From Streptomyces seoulensis (GTDB lineage Bacteria; Actinomycetota; Actinomycetes; Streptomycetales; Streptomycetaceae), in contig NZ_AP025667.1 in NCBI RefSeq assembly GCF_022846655.1, positions 1,277,001 to 1,341,000 on the forward strand: a stretch of 64,000 nt of DNA. The letters are read 5' to 3'. This document shows, in pieces, positions 35,313-44,017 of the stretch (positions are counted from its first letter, which is position 1; each line of letters opens with the position of its first letter). The notes beneath the pieces are model-generated. The model was not told where the DNA came from. It saw only the letters and a list, made by a program, of their open reading frames with translations, and did no database searches. A program made the translations under genes and the position numbers.

Positions 35313-36875
35313 ATGCCCCGCAGATCCGCCCGCATACCCCTGGCCCGCGCAGCCCTCTCCGGGCTCGGCACCCTGGCCGTGCTGGCCGCCGCCGTGCAGC
35401 CCGTCACCGCCGCGCCCCGCGCCGGAGGCTCGCCCGGCCCCGTCGCCCGTGCCTTCAGCAGCGCGGCGGCCGAGTACGGAGTCCCGCGCGACGTCCTGGT
35501 CGCCCTCGGCTACAGCGAGACCCACCTCGACGGCCATGACGGCCTGCCGAGCCAGGCGGGCGGCTACGGCGTGATGCACCTGGTCAGCAACCCCGACCAG
35601 CACACCTTGGAGCTGGCCTCCCGGCTGACCGGTGAGACACCCCGCGAGCTGCGCACGGACACCGCCGCCAACATCCGGGGCGGCGCGGCCGTCCTGCGCT
35701 CCTACGCCGACGACGCCGGACTCGGCGACGCCCGGCGACACGACACCGACGCCTGGTACCCCCTGCTCGCCCGGTACGGCGGCGCCACCGACCCCGCCAC
35801 CGCCCGGCTCTACGCCGACACCATCTACACCTTCCTGGCGAAGGGCGTCACCGCCCGCGCCGAGGGCGGCGAGAAGCTGACCCTCCCCGCACGTGACGTC
35901 GCCCCCGAGCGCGGCCGGTACGAATCCGCCCTGGCCCCGTCCGCGCAGAGCCCGGACTACCCTGCCGCCCTCTGGGTCCCGGCCAACGCGGCCAACTACG
36001 CCGTCGGCCGCACGGCGGCGATCAGCAAGGTCGTCATCCACGTCACCCAGGGCTCGTACGCCGGGACGATCAGTTGGTTCCAGAACCCCTCGGCCCAGGT
36101 CAGCGCGCACTACGTGGTGCGCTCCTCCGACGGCCAGATCACCCAGACGGTGCGGGAGAAGGACACCGCCTGGCACGCCCGTTCCGGGAACGCGTCCGGC
36201 ATCGGCATCGAGCACGAGGGGTACATCGACGACCCGAGCTGGTTCACCGACGCGATGTACCGCTCCTCCGCCGCGCTGACCGCGTCCCTGTGCGCCAAGT
36301 ACGGCATCCCCAAGGACCGCGCGCACATCGTCGGCCACTCCGAGGTGCCGGGCAACGACCACACCGACCCCGGTCCGAACTGGAACTGGACCTACTACAT
36401 GCAGTTGGTGGGAGGCAGCACCGGCGGCGGCGAGGTCCAGCTCAGCTTCCCGTCCTACGACACCCTGCGCTCCGGCTCCTCCGGCGCCCAGGTCTCGGCC
36501 GCGCAGTCGCTCCTGAACGCGCAGGGCTTCGACGCGGGCACCGTCGACGGCAGCTTCGGCACGAAGACCGTCTCCGCCGTGACCGCCTTCCAGAAGGCCC
36601 GCGGACTCGGCGCCGACGGCGTGGTGGGCGCCCGTACCTGGACCGCGCTGCTCTCGGCCGGCAGCACGCCCGCGCTCGCCCAGGGCAGCACCGGCGCAGC
36701 CGTCCAACGACTCCAGCGGGCCCTGACAGCCGCCCTCGGGCGTACCGTCTCGGCGGACGGCGACTTCGGCTCGGGCACCCAGCAGGCCGTACGGGACTAC
36801 CAGACCAGCCGCTCACTGGGCGTGGACGGTCAGGTCGGCCCGGCCACCTGGGGCGCGCTGCAGGCCGGTCGCTAA
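35313..36875 (+). CDS. Secreted N-acetylmuramoyl-L-alanine amidase with two peptidoglycan-binding domains
   Basis: A 520-residue exported protein. A signal peptide (to ~36) is followed by a lysozyme-like helical domain (~40-180: AAAEYGVPRDVLVALGYSET, GGYGVMHL), then an amidase_2 domain (~225-370). Its zinc ligands are in KVVIHVTQGSYAG, IVGHSEVPGNDHTDPGPNW, with catalytic Glu in GIGIEHEGY. Two PG_binding_1 repeats end the protein (DGSFGTKTVSAVTAFQ; DGDFGSGTQQAVRDYQ). It cleaves the MurNAc-L-Ala bond. ATG 35313 has GGAAGG eight bases upstream; the longer open frame upstream overlaps the carboxypeptidase and is spurious. It ends the four-gene secreted group. Confidence 0.92.
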   Translation: MPRRSARIPLARAALSGLGTLAVLAAAVQPVTAAPRAGGSPGPVARAFSSAAAEYGVPRDVLVALGYSETHLDGHDGLPSQAGGYGVMHLVSNPDQHTLELASRLTGETPRELRTDTAANIRGGAAVLRSYADDAGLGDARRHDTDAWYPLLARYGGATDPATARLYADTIYTFLAKGVTARAEGGEKLTLPARDVAPERGRYESALAPSAQSPDYPAALWVPANAANYAVGRTAAISKVVIHVTQGSYAGTISWFQNPSAQVSAHYVVRSSDGQITQTVREKDTAWHARSGNASGIGIEHEGYIDDPSWFTDAMYRSSAALTASLCAKYGIPKDRAHIVGHSEVPGNDHTDPGPNWNWTYYMQLVGGSTGGGEVQLSFPSYDTLRSGSSGAQVSAAQSLLNAQGFDAGTVDGSFGTKTVSAVTAFQKARGLGADGVVGARTWTALLSAGSTPALAQGSTGAAVQRLQRALTAALGRTVSADGDFGSGTQQAVRDYQTSRSLGVDGQVGPATWGALQAGR

Positions 36876-36949
36876 TAGCCTGGAAGGTGTGTGCAAGGGG
36901 GGCGCCCGTACCTTCCCGACGAAGCGGGGGGCTTTTCGGAGCATCGCCC

Positions 36950-37486
36950 ATGACCACTACGCGCACCTTTCCGTCCGACCGTGCCACCGACCGCACCGCG
37001 TTCGGCTCCGCCGCCGACTGGGGGCTGCTGTTCATCAGACTCACCCTCGGTCTGCTGATGGCGGCCCACGGGGCGCAGAAGCTGTTCGGGATCTTCGGCG
37101 GCCAGGGGCTCACCGCGACCGGCAAGGGGTTCGAGGGCCTCGGCTACCGGCCGGGCAAGGTCTTCGCCACCATCGCGGGACTGTCCGAACTGCTCGGCGG
37201 CCTCGGCCTGGCCGTCGGCCTGCTGACGCCCCTGGCCTGCGCCGCGCTGATCGGCGTCATGATCAACGCGATGGCGCTGGTCACGGCGCCGAAGGGCCTG
37301 TGGGCGTCGGACGGCGGCCTGGAATACAACCTCTGCATCGCCGCCGTGGCCCTCGGCATCGCCGCCACCGGCCCCGGCCGCCTGTCCCTCGACCGCTTCT
37401 TCCCCTGGGGCCGAGGCGGCTGGCTGTCGGCCGCCCTGGCCCTCGGCCTGGGCGGCATCGGCGCGGCGATCACGCTCAGCCTGTAA
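36950..37486 (+). CDS. DoxX-family membrane protein
   Basis: A 178-residue integral membrane protein with four helices: ADWGLLFIRLTLGLLMAAHG, TIAGLSELLGGLGLAVGLL, CAALIGVMINAMALV and CIAAVALGIAATG. The AAHGAQKLFG motif after the first helix is diagnostic of DoxX. These proteins associate with redox and thiol stress complexes in actinobacteria. CGGAG lies eight bases before ATG 36950. It is separate from the amidase (74-bp gap); its own promoter is likely. No partner oxidoreductase is adjacent. Confidence 0.9.
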   Translation: MTTTRTFPSDRATDRTAFGSAADWGLLFIRLTLGLLMAAHGAQKLFGIFGGQGLTATGKGFEGLGYRPGKVFATIAGLSELLGGLGLAVGLLTPLACAALIGVMINAMALVTAPKGLWASDGGLEYNLCIAAVALGIAATGPGRLSLDRFFPWGRGGWLSAALALGLGGIGAAITLSL

Positions 37487-37708
37487 GGGGTGTCTGCGGT
37501 TCGGGCGTTGCGGGTGTCGTTCCCCGGCGCCCGGACCGGGCCCCGCGTGATCGCATTCTTTTCGTCGGGTGGGCTTGGGGCGGTCGCGTTCTGGGCACCG
37601 TCCTCCTACCGGTGTTCGGTGTCGGTTGGGAGGAGGGTGACGTGGAGCGTCAACTTCGGGTACGGATCAGTCGTCGGCCTGCGGCTCCGCGGGGCCAGGA
37701 GATCGACC

Positions 37709-37735
37709 GCAGGACGCCCTCGGGGCGCGTCCTGC
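37709..37735 (-). terminator. mbl terminator hairpin
   Basis: Nine-bp arms GCAGGACGC / GCGTCCTGC around a 9-nt loop, 28 nt past the mbl stop. The rest of the 276-bp gap after the DoxX gene shows nothing else. Confidence 0.65.
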
Positions 37736-37762
37736 CTTACTGAGACCGGACAGCGGCGGCCG

Positions 37763-38800
37763 TCAGGCGGCCAGCGGTGCCAGGACGAGCGGGGCGATCT
37801 GCCCCTCCAGCATGGCGCCCAGACCCTGCACGGCACAGATGTCGGGGCGTTCCGCGATGTGCACCGGGATGCCGATGGCCTCCTGGAGCATCTGGTCCAG
37901 GCCCGGCAGCAGCGCGGTGCCGCCGACCATCATGATGCCCCGGTCCACCAGGTCGGCCACCAGGTCCGGCGGACAGTCCCGCAGCACCTTGCCGATGCCG
38001 TCGAGGACGGCCAGCAGCGGGGTGTGGATCGCGTCGCGCATCGCCGCCGTGTCCACCCGTACGCTGCGGGCCAGGCCCGTGGCCACGTCCCGGCCGTGGA
38101 TCTCGGTGGAGACGGGGCCCTGCGGGGTCAGCCCGTTGTCCGACAGGGCGATCTGGAGCGGCCGTACCGACTGGCTGGGCAGCATCAACTCGTGGTTGTG
38201 ACGCAGGTGTTGCACGATCGCCCGGTCCACCGCCTCACCGCCCACCGGAATGCGCTCGGCCGTGACGATCGACCCCAGCGACAGCACGGCGACCTGGGTC
38301 GCCGCCGCGCCGCACACCATGATCATGCTGGCCTCGGGGCGTTCCACGGGAAGCCCGCAGCCCACGGCCGCCGCGATCAGCGTGTCCACCAGTTCCACCC
38401 GCCGCGCGCCCAGCCCGACCAGCGTCTCGATCGTCGCCCGCCGCGCCAGCGGGTCCGCCTCGTGCGGGGTGCACGCCGCCGCGCGCAGCCGGGGCCGGCG
38501 GCGCAGGGCGCGTCGCATCTTGTCGCCGAGCAGGTGCCGCAGCATGCGCTGCGCCATCTCGATGTCCACGACCGTGCCACCGGAGACCGGTCGCACCACA
38601 CGGATGTACTGCGGGGTGCGCCCCGTCATCTGCTCCGCGAAGTCGCCGACCGCGATGAGCGCGCCGGTACGGGTGTTCACGGCCGCCACCGAGGGCTGGT
38701 CGACGACGAGTCCGGCGCCCTTCACGTACACGCGGGTGCGGGCCGCGCCCAGGTCGACGGCGAAGTGGCAGCGGCTCAACTGCTCCAGGCTGACGGTCAC
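37763..38800 (-). CDS. mbl: MreB-like actin homologue (Mbl)
   Basis: A 345-residue actin-fold ATPase: phosphate 1 FAVDLGAARTRVYV, connect/phosphate 2 ASMIMVCGAAATQVAVLSLG, adenosine motif GIMMVGGTALLPGLDQM, and PVSGGTVVDIEMAQRMLRHLL. It is more divergent than MreB, and the position within the matB-hrdA block matches S. coelicolor Mbl as I recall. In Streptomyces, Mbl works with MreB in the spore-wall-synthesising complex rather than in vegetative growth. The start ATG 38800 gives MTVSLEQLSRCHFAVD. A hairpin follows the stop. Confidence 0.85.
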   Translation of the reverse strand: MTVSLEQLSRCHFAVDLGAARTRVYVKGAGLVVDQPSVAAVNTRTGALIAVGDFAEQMTGRTPQYIRVVRPVSGGTVVDIEMAQRMLRHLLGDKMRRALRRRPRLRAAACTPHEADPLARRATIETLVGLGARRVELVDTLIAAAVGCGLPVERPEASMIMVCGAAATQVAVLSLGSIVTAERIPVGGEAVDRAIVQHLRHNHELMLPSQSVRPLQIALSDNGLTPQGPVSTEIHGRDVATGLARSVRVDTAAMRDAIHTPLLAVLDGIGKVLRDCPPDLVADLVDRGIMMVGGTALLPGLDQMLQEAIGIPVHIAERPDICAVQGLGAMLEGQIAPLVLAPLAA

Positions 38801-38940
38801 GGCAGTTCCTCCCGAGTGCGCTGACCCTGTGCGGACCGTCCGATCCGGCGGCCCTCACTGGAATCCTGCGCGGACCCCGGTGGGGGTGCCTTCTGGAGGG
38901 GGCCGGGCGGGGCGCCGCTGAATGGGGGGTTTCGGCGGCC

Positions 38941-40416
38941 CTAGGCCGTGTCGGACTGGCGGTCGGGGTCCGGGACCGTCAGCGCACGCTTCATGATCTT
39001 GCCCATGTCGTTGCGGGGGAGCGCCGGCAGCAGACGCAGCACGCGGGGACGCTTGTGCGGGGCCAGCCGCGCGGCCACATGGTCGGCCAACTCCGTGAGC
39101 GGGGGCGGGTTTCCGGGGTCCGCCGGCACCACCCACGCCACCACGCGCTCGCCCAGGTCCGGGTCCGGTTCCCCGGTGACCGCCGCCTCCCGCACCGCCG
39201 GGTGCTCCAGCAGCGCGTTCTCGATCTCGCCCGCCCCGATCTTGTAACCCCCGCTCTTGATCAGGTCGGTGGCCTTCCGGCCGACGATCCGGACGTACCC
39301 GTCGGCCTCCCGCACCGCCACGTCCCCGGTGCGGAACCAGCCGTCGGCCGTGAACGCGGCGGCGGTCGCGTCGGGCCGGTTCAGATACCCGGTGAACAGG
39401 TTCGGGCCGCGCACCTGGATCTCGCCCACGCTCTCCCCGTCCCGCGCGCCCACCTCGGTGCCGTCCTCCTCCACCAGCCGCAGCTCCACACCGGGCAGCG
39501 GCACGCCCACGGTGCCCGCGCGGGCCTCGCCGTCGACGCGCACCGAGGTGTTCATCAGGGTCTCCGTCATGCCGTACCGCTCGACCACCCGGCGTCCGGT
39601 CGCCGCCGCGATCCGCTCGTGGTCGTGCACGGGCAGCGCGGCGGAACCGGAGACCAGCAGCCGGGCCCGCCCGAGCGCCTTCGCCAGCTCCGGGTCGTCC
39701 GGCAGGGCCTCGGCCAGCCGGTGGTACATCGTCGGTACGCCGAACAGCATGGTCGCGCCGTCGTTCAGTTCACGGGCCACGCCCTCGGGGGTGAAGCGGC
39801 CCAGGTGCCGTACCGAGCCGCCGCGCCGCAGCGGGCCGAGGACGCCCAGGACGAGTCCGTGCACATGGAACAGCGGCAGCCCGTGCACCAGGACGTCGTC
39901 CCCGGTCCAGCGCCAGGCGTCGGCCAGCGCGTCCAGGGTCGCGGTGAGCGCGCGGCGCGGGACGACGGCGCCCTTGGGCGGGCCGGTGGTGCCGGAGGTG
40001 TAGACGATCAGCGCCGGGTCCTCGTCCGCGCAGGTGTCCTCGGGGACCGTGCCGGTGCCGGACGCCGACACCTCGAGCCGGGGCAACTCATCGAACACCG
40101 CCGGGAGTTCCGTGCCCGGTGCGGTCAGCACCAGCGCCGGTCCGCTGTCGGAGAGGATGTGCGCCAGTTCCCCTTCGCCCGACTTCGGGTTGAGCGGGAC
40201 GGCGGCCGTACCGGCGAGCAGCGCGCCGGTCACCGCCACGGCCGTCTCCAGCTCGGGCGTCGCCCACACCGCGACCCGGCCGACACCCCGGAGCCGGGCG
40301 GCGAGCGCGCCCGAGGCCGAGGCGAGGTCCGCGTACGTCAGCGAGCGTGTGCCGAAGCGCAGCGCGGTCCGCCCGGCCGCCGAGGGGTCCGTCAGGGCGG
40401 GGAACAGACAGGACAC
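38941..40416 (-). CDS. matB: Malonyl/methylmalonyl-CoA synthetase
   Basis: A 491-residue ANL-superfamily ligase that makes malonyl- or methylmalonyl-CoA from the free diacid, ATP and CoA, supplying polyketide extender units. Motifs: ALIVYTSGTTGPPKGAVVPR (P-loop), FHVHGLVLGVLGPLRRGGSV, RRVVERYGMTETLMNTSV (A5), GRKATDLIKSGGYKIGAGEI (hinge region) and PRNDMGKIMKR (A10 catalytic Lys). The sequence closely resembles, from memory, the structurally characterised S. coelicolor MatB (SCO2444). No malonate transporter or decarboxylase flanks it. The start ATG 40416 gives MSCLFPALTDPS. Confidence 0.92.
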   Translation of the reverse strand: MSCLFPALTDPSAAGRTALRFGTRSLTYADLASASGALAARLRGVGRVAVWATPELETAVAVTGALLAGTAAVPLNPKSGEGELAHILSDSGPALVLTAPGTELPAVFDELPRLEVSASGTGTVPEDTCADEDPALIVYTSGTTGPPKGAVVPRRALTATLDALADAWRWTGDDVLVHGLPLFHVHGLVLGVLGPLRRGGSVRHLGRFTPEGVARELNDGATMLFGVPTMYHRLAEALPDDPELAKALGRARLLVSGSAALPVHDHERIAAATGRRVVERYGMTETLMNTSVRVDGEARAGTVGVPLPGVELRLVEEDGTEVGARDGESVGEIQVRGPNLFTGYLNRPDATAAAFTADGWFRTGDVAVREADGYVRIVGRKATDLIKSGGYKIGAGEIENALLEHPAVREAAVTGEPDPDLGERVVAWVVPADPGNPPPLTELADHVAARLAPHKRPRVLRLLPALPRNDMGKIMKRALTVPDPDRQSDTA

Positions 40417-40453
40417 TCGGGACTCCTTCGCTGCCGGGTACGACAGCTCCTTC

Positions 40454-41519
40454 CTACCCCGCCGACGGCACCGCGTCCCCGACCACGCAGCTCACGTTGT
40501 CCGGGCCGCCCGCCGCGTTCGCCGCGTCGGTCAGGGAGCGTACGGCCGTCTCCGGGTCCGGGGCCCCGGTGAGCAGCTCCCTGATCCGGTCGTCCGGGAC
40601 GACCCCGGTCAGGCCGTCCGAGCAGAGGAGGTAGCGGTCGCCGGGGCGGGCCTCGCGCAGCCGCAGCTCGGGGTCCGAGGGGACGCCCGCCCCGAGGGCC
40701 TTCAGCAGCAGGAAGCGCTGGGGGTGGCTCTCGGCCTCCGGCCGGGGTCAGCCGGCCCTCGTCCAGCAGCGACTGGACGACGCTGTGGTCCTGGGTGATC
40801 CGGAACAGCTCGCCCCCGCGCAGCAGATAGGCCCGCGAGTCCCCGATGTGCACGAGCGCCAGCCGCGAGCCGGTCCACAGCAGCGCGGTCAGCGTGGTGC
40901 CCACGTCCCCGGCCCCCTCCGTGACGTCCCGTACGGCGTCGCCCGCGCCCCGCACGGCGTCCGCCAGCAGGTTCAGCACGCTTCCCGGCCGCGGTCCGGC
41001 CCCGTCGTCGAGGAACCGCAGCGCCGCGACGGCGGCCCCGCTGGCGGGCGCCCCCGCCGGTCCGAAGCCGTCGGCCACGGCGAGCAGCCTGCGGCCCGCG
41101 TACACGGTGTCCTGGTTGGCGGGGCGGACGTGCCCCCGGTCGGAGTGGGCGGCACAACGCAGTTCCAGCATGGCGGTTTCCCCTCGCGGTGCTTCGGTCA
41201 GTTCCTGCGCGAGGAACTCGGCGAGATCCCGCCGTACGGCCGTCTCCGCCTCGACGCGGGCCCAGTACGCCCGGACCTCCCGCGCCGCGTCCGCCCCTTC
41301 CAGGGCGCTCACCGCGCGGATGCCGGCCAGCGGCATGCCGAGCCGGCGCAGCCAGGCCACCAGCCGGGCCCGGTCCAACTGGGCGACGGCGTAGTAGCGG
41401 TAGCCGGTGTCCGGGTCCACCCGTGCGGGGCGCAGCAGGCCCAGCTCGCCGTAGAGCCGCAGGGCCTTCGGGGAGAGCCCGGACGCCCTGGCGAACGCGC
41501 CGATGGTCAGCAGGTCCAT
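40454..41519 (-). pseudogene. MerR-type DNA-binding domain fused to PP2C phosphatase, frameshifted
   Basis: The 5' frame from ATG 41519 encodes a MerR winged helix (LTIGAFARASGLSPKALRLY, VDPDTGYRYYAVAQLDRARL) followed by a PP2C domain (SDRGHVRPANQD, LLAVADGFGPAG, LALVHIGDSRAYLLRGG, RITQDHSVVQSLLDEG). Just after LTPA the frame is lost. One extra base near 40737-40743 shifts the rest, and the -1 frame continues perfectly with EAESHPQRFLLLKALGAGVP, YLLCSDGLTGVVPDD and GGPDNVSCVV to a stop at 40454. Without the extra base it would be a complete ~355-residue MerR-PP2C protein. It is either a young pseudogene or a sequencing error. The MerR part may control the gene; the phosphatase would act on phospho-Ser/Thr. 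Confidence 0.8.
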
Positions 41520-41665
41520 GTGAACTCCGGGTGCTCGAAGGCCGTTTCCTCGCTTCGCCACCGATGCTGGGGCTTCACCGAAGGGGAAGGTCAACAGGGG
41601 TGTCCCGGTTCCGGGGCGGTTGCTAGCCTCGCGATCATCGAGCCGACGTACGACAGGAGCCCGCC

Positions 41666-42544
41666 GTGCCGCGTATCGCCCTCGCCACCTACGACCCCGG
41701 CACCGAGCCCAGCAGGGACCCGGATCTGCGGGGTCTGATCGCGGAGCTGCGGGCTGCGGGCGCCGACGCGGAGAGCCGGTACTGGGACGACCCGGACGCC
41801 GACTGGGCCGTCTACGACCTCGTCCTCATCCGCTCCACCTGGGACTACGCCTGGCGCACCGCCGAGTTCCTGGCCTGGGTGGACCGGGTCGACGCGCTGA
41901 CCCGGCTGCTCAACCCGGCCGACGTGGTGCGCTGGAACGTCGACAAGCGGTACCTGGGCGAGCTGGCCGGGGCGGGCGTGCCGACGGTGCCCACGCGCTA
42001 CCTCCCGCCCGGCACCGAGCCGGTCCTGCCCACCGCACACGAGTACGTGATCAAGCCGGCCTCGGGGGCGGGGGCGCGGTACGCCGCCCGTTACGCACCG
42101 GAGGAACGCGAGGTGGCGACGCGCCACTTGGAGCGTATGCACGCCGAGGGGCTGACGGCGATGGTGCAGCCGTACCTACGGGGCATCGACCGGCACGGCG
42201 AACGGGCACTCCACTTCTTCGGCGGACGCCTGCTGCACGCCAGCCGCAAGGGCGCCGTCCTCGTCTCCGGCACGCCCTTCGACGCTGAAAAGACCGCCCA
42301 TCCGAGCCTGGAGAAGTGGCAGCCGACCGACGCCGAACTAGACGTGGCGCAGCGGGCGTTGGCGGCCGTGCCCGGCGGGGCCGAGCGGCTGCTGTACGGC
42401 CGGGTCGACCTGGTCGACGGCGAGGACGGGCAGCCGTGCGTGATGGAGCTGGAGCTCACGGAGCCCCAGCTCTTCCTCGACCTGCACCCGGAGTCCCGGC
42501 CCCGCATCGCCCAGTTCATCATCGAGGCGGCCAAGGGCAGTTGA
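41666..42544 (+). CDS. ATP-grasp-fold ligase of unknown substrate
   Basis: A 292-residue protein. The N-terminal third is a Rossmann-like pre-ATP domain (PRIALATYDPG, YDLVLIRSTWDYAWR). It is followed by ATP-grasp features: NVDKRYLGELAGAGVPTVPT, YVIKPASGAGARY (ATP-binding Lys and Gly-rich loop), TAMVQPYLRGID, and CVMELELTEPQLFLDLHP (metal-binding Glu). It joins a carboxylate to an amine or thiol using ATP, resembling glutathione-synthetase-like single-domain enzymes found in natural product or peptide-tag pathways. The substrate is unknown and no partner amino-acid enzyme is adjacent. GTG 41666 follows AGGAG by six bases; an upstream TAGCCT may be the -10. Its stop lies three bases from that of the convergent unknown gene. 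Confidence 0.85.
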   Translation: MPRIALATYDPGTEPSRDPDLRGLIAELRAAGADAESRYWDDPDADWAVYDLVLIRSTWDYAWRTAEFLAWVDRVDALTRLLNPADVVRWNVDKRYLGELAGAGVPTVPTRYLPPGTEPVLPTAHEYVIKPASGAGARYAARYAPEEREVATRHLERMHAEGLTAMVQPYLRGIDRHGERALHFFGGRLLHASRKGAVLVSGTPFDAEKTAHPSLEKWQPTDAELDVAQRALAAVPGGAERLLYGRVDLVDGEDGQPCVMELELTEPQLFLDLHPESRPRIAQFIIEAAKGS

Positions 42545-42547
42545 GGC

Positions 42548-43114
42548 TCAGTCCCGCAGCGCCGTCCGCTGGAGCAGACCCCAGGTGAACTCGGCGGCCA
42601 TCTCGTGCCGTACCCCGTCCCGGTCCGGTGCGGTGAAGGCCAGCGCCTGACGGCCGGGCGCGGTGCCCTGGACGGGGCGGGCCGGGGCGAAGGCGGCGGC
42701 CACCTCCTCGACCGTGCAGGACCACGGGGTGAGGTCCTCCAGGGTGGTCAGCTCGGGGGCCGGGGCGTCCGGGGCGCGCACCAGCCACTCGGTCAGGACC
42801 TCTTTGCCCGGCCCGACCAGCACCTCGAAGCGCAGGTCGGGCCAGAGGGGCAGCGTCCACCGCCATGCCTCGCAGTCCAGGTCACCGACCCGGTGCGGCT
42901 CGGCCGACTCGGGCCGGCCCAGCACCGCGTGGTACCGGGTGGCGGCGGGGCGGGACCTCGGTGAACGGGCCATCGCCTGCCAGTGTCTGTTCGCCTCGCG
43001 CATCTCGGTCGCCGAGGCACCGAGCCGCCTGCGGGCGTCCTCGGCCAGCTCCGGGTTGTGGTCGGCCATACGGCGCAGCAGCACCAGGGAGAAGTCGAGA
43101 GCCATGCTCCCCAT
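42548..43114 (-). CDS. Conserved hypothetical cytosolic protein
   Basis: A 188-residue protein, no signal or membrane segment. N-terminal helices (ALDFSLVLLRRMADHNPELA, EDARRRLGASATEMREANR) precede a compact alpha/beta part (AWRWTLPLWPDLRFEVLVGP, EVLTEWLVRAP, AEFTWGLLQRTALRD). I do not recognise the family. Start ATG 43114 is not well supported by a ribosome binding site; ATG 43105, right behind GGGGAG, is the alternative. It is convergent with the ATP-grasp gene and divergent from iclR. Confidence 0.55.
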   Translation of the reverse strand: MGSMALDFSLVLLRRMADHNPELAEDARRRLGASATEMREANRHWQAMARSPRSRPAATRYHAVLGRPESAEPHRVGDLDCEAWRWTLPLWPDLRFEVLVGPGKEVLTEWLVRAPDAPAPELTTLEDLTPWSCTVEEVAAAFAPARPVQGTAPGRQALAFTAPDRDGVRHEMAAEFTWGLLQRTALRD

Positions 43115-43157
43115 GGTGCCGGGCGGGCGGCCATTGCCCCGGACGACCCACGCTGAC

Positions 43158-43203
43158 TAGCCTGTGTTCGCCTGGCCGACCGCCGGTTGGGATTTCGAAC
43201 ACG
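43158..43203 (+). promoter_or_regulatory. iclR promoter and candidate operator
   Basis: TAGCCT (43158-43163) is a plausible -10. Immediately downstream are GTGTTCG (43164-43170) and ATTTCGAACACG (43192-43203), whose halves GTGTTCG/CGAACAC form an inverted repeat. ATTTCGAACAC is the exact complement of GTGTTCGAAAT in front of the dehydratase operon at 60563. Confidence 0.55.
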
Positions 43204-43243
43204 GGTGGCGGACCGCCGCCCGCGAGAGGCAAGGAGGCCGGAC

Positions 43244-44017
43244 GTGGGACGCCTCGTGCCCGCCGTGACGCGGGCCCTCGACATCCTGGAGCTGTTCCTC
43301 GAAGGGGACGGCACGCTCTCCGCGCCCGACATCGTGCGCAGACTCGGACTCCCGCGCACCACCGTGCACGAGCTGGTCACCACGCTCGCCGCCCGCTCCT
43401 ACCTCGTGACCGTGCCCGGGCAGTCCGGCCGGTACCGGCTCGGCGTGCGGCCGTACCAGCTCGGCAGCCGGTACGCCGAGCAGCTCGATCTCGCCGCCGA
43501 GGGCCGGGAGGTCGCCTGCGGCGTCGCCGAGACCTGTGACGAGACGGTCCATGTGGCGCTGCTGGAGGACACCGACGTCATCTACATCGCCAAGGTCGAC
43601 TCCACGCACGCGGTCCGCATGGTCTCGGCGGCCGGGCGCAGGCTGCCCGCGCACTGCACCGCGGTCGGCAAGATGCTGCTCGCCTCGCTGCCCGCACCGG
43701 AGCTGGCCGCGCGGGTCCCGGACGGCGCCGAGCTGGCCGCGATGACCCCCGACAGCCTCACCGACCCCGGCCGGCTGCGGGACGCGCTCGCGGAGATCCG
43801 GCGCCGGGGCGTCGCGGTGGAGCGCCGGGAGTCCAACCCGGACGTGAGCTGCGTGGCCGCCCCGGTCCGCGACCGCACCGGGCGGGTGGTGGCCGCGCTG
43901 TCGATCTCGGTGCCGTCCATCCGCTGGAGCGAGGAACGCCGTACCGAGCTGGAGGCGCTGGCCCTCAAGGGCGCCGCCGAACTCTCCGCGCGCCTCGGCC
44001 ACCGGGAGGCGGCGTGA
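43244..44017 (+). CDS. IclR-family transcriptional regulator
   Basis: A 257-residue protein. The N-terminal winged helix (PAVTRALDILELFLEGDGTL, RLGLPRTTVHELVTTLAA, SGRYRLGVRPYQLG) is followed by the IclR effector domain (ETCDETVHVALLEDTDVIYI, LPAHCTAVGKMLLASLP, GVAVERRESNPDVSCVAAPV). IclR proteins bind small organic acids or sugar acids. GTG 43244 is chosen for GGAGG six bases upstream; an upstream extension exists without a site. Its stop overlaps the SMP-30 start (GTGA), so it is co-translated with a lactonase. Shared motifs suggest it also represses the dehydratase operon that starts at 60546. Confidence 0.9.
   Translation: MGRLVPAVTRALDILELFLEGDGTLSAPDIVRRLGLPRTTVHELVTTLAARSYLVTVPGQSGRYRLGVRPYQLGSRYAEQLDLAAEGREVACGVAETCDETVHVALLEDTDVIYIAKVDSTHAVRMVSAAGRRLPAHCTAVGKMLLASLPAPELAARVPDGAELAAMTPDSLTDPGRLRDALAEIRRRGVAVERRESNPDVSCVAAPVRDRTGRVVAALSISVPSIRWSEERRTELEALALKGAAELSARLGHREAA

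Noticed and set aside
37490..38824. A 444-codon plus-strand frame antisense to mbl
   Set aside because: The minus strand has the actin-fold motifs. The plus frame is low complexity (Gln/His/Arg).
40737..40743. Programmed frameshift in the MerR-PP2C gene
   Set aside because: There is no slippery heptamer or downstream stimulatory hairpin that I can see. A simple one-base insertion or read error is more likely.
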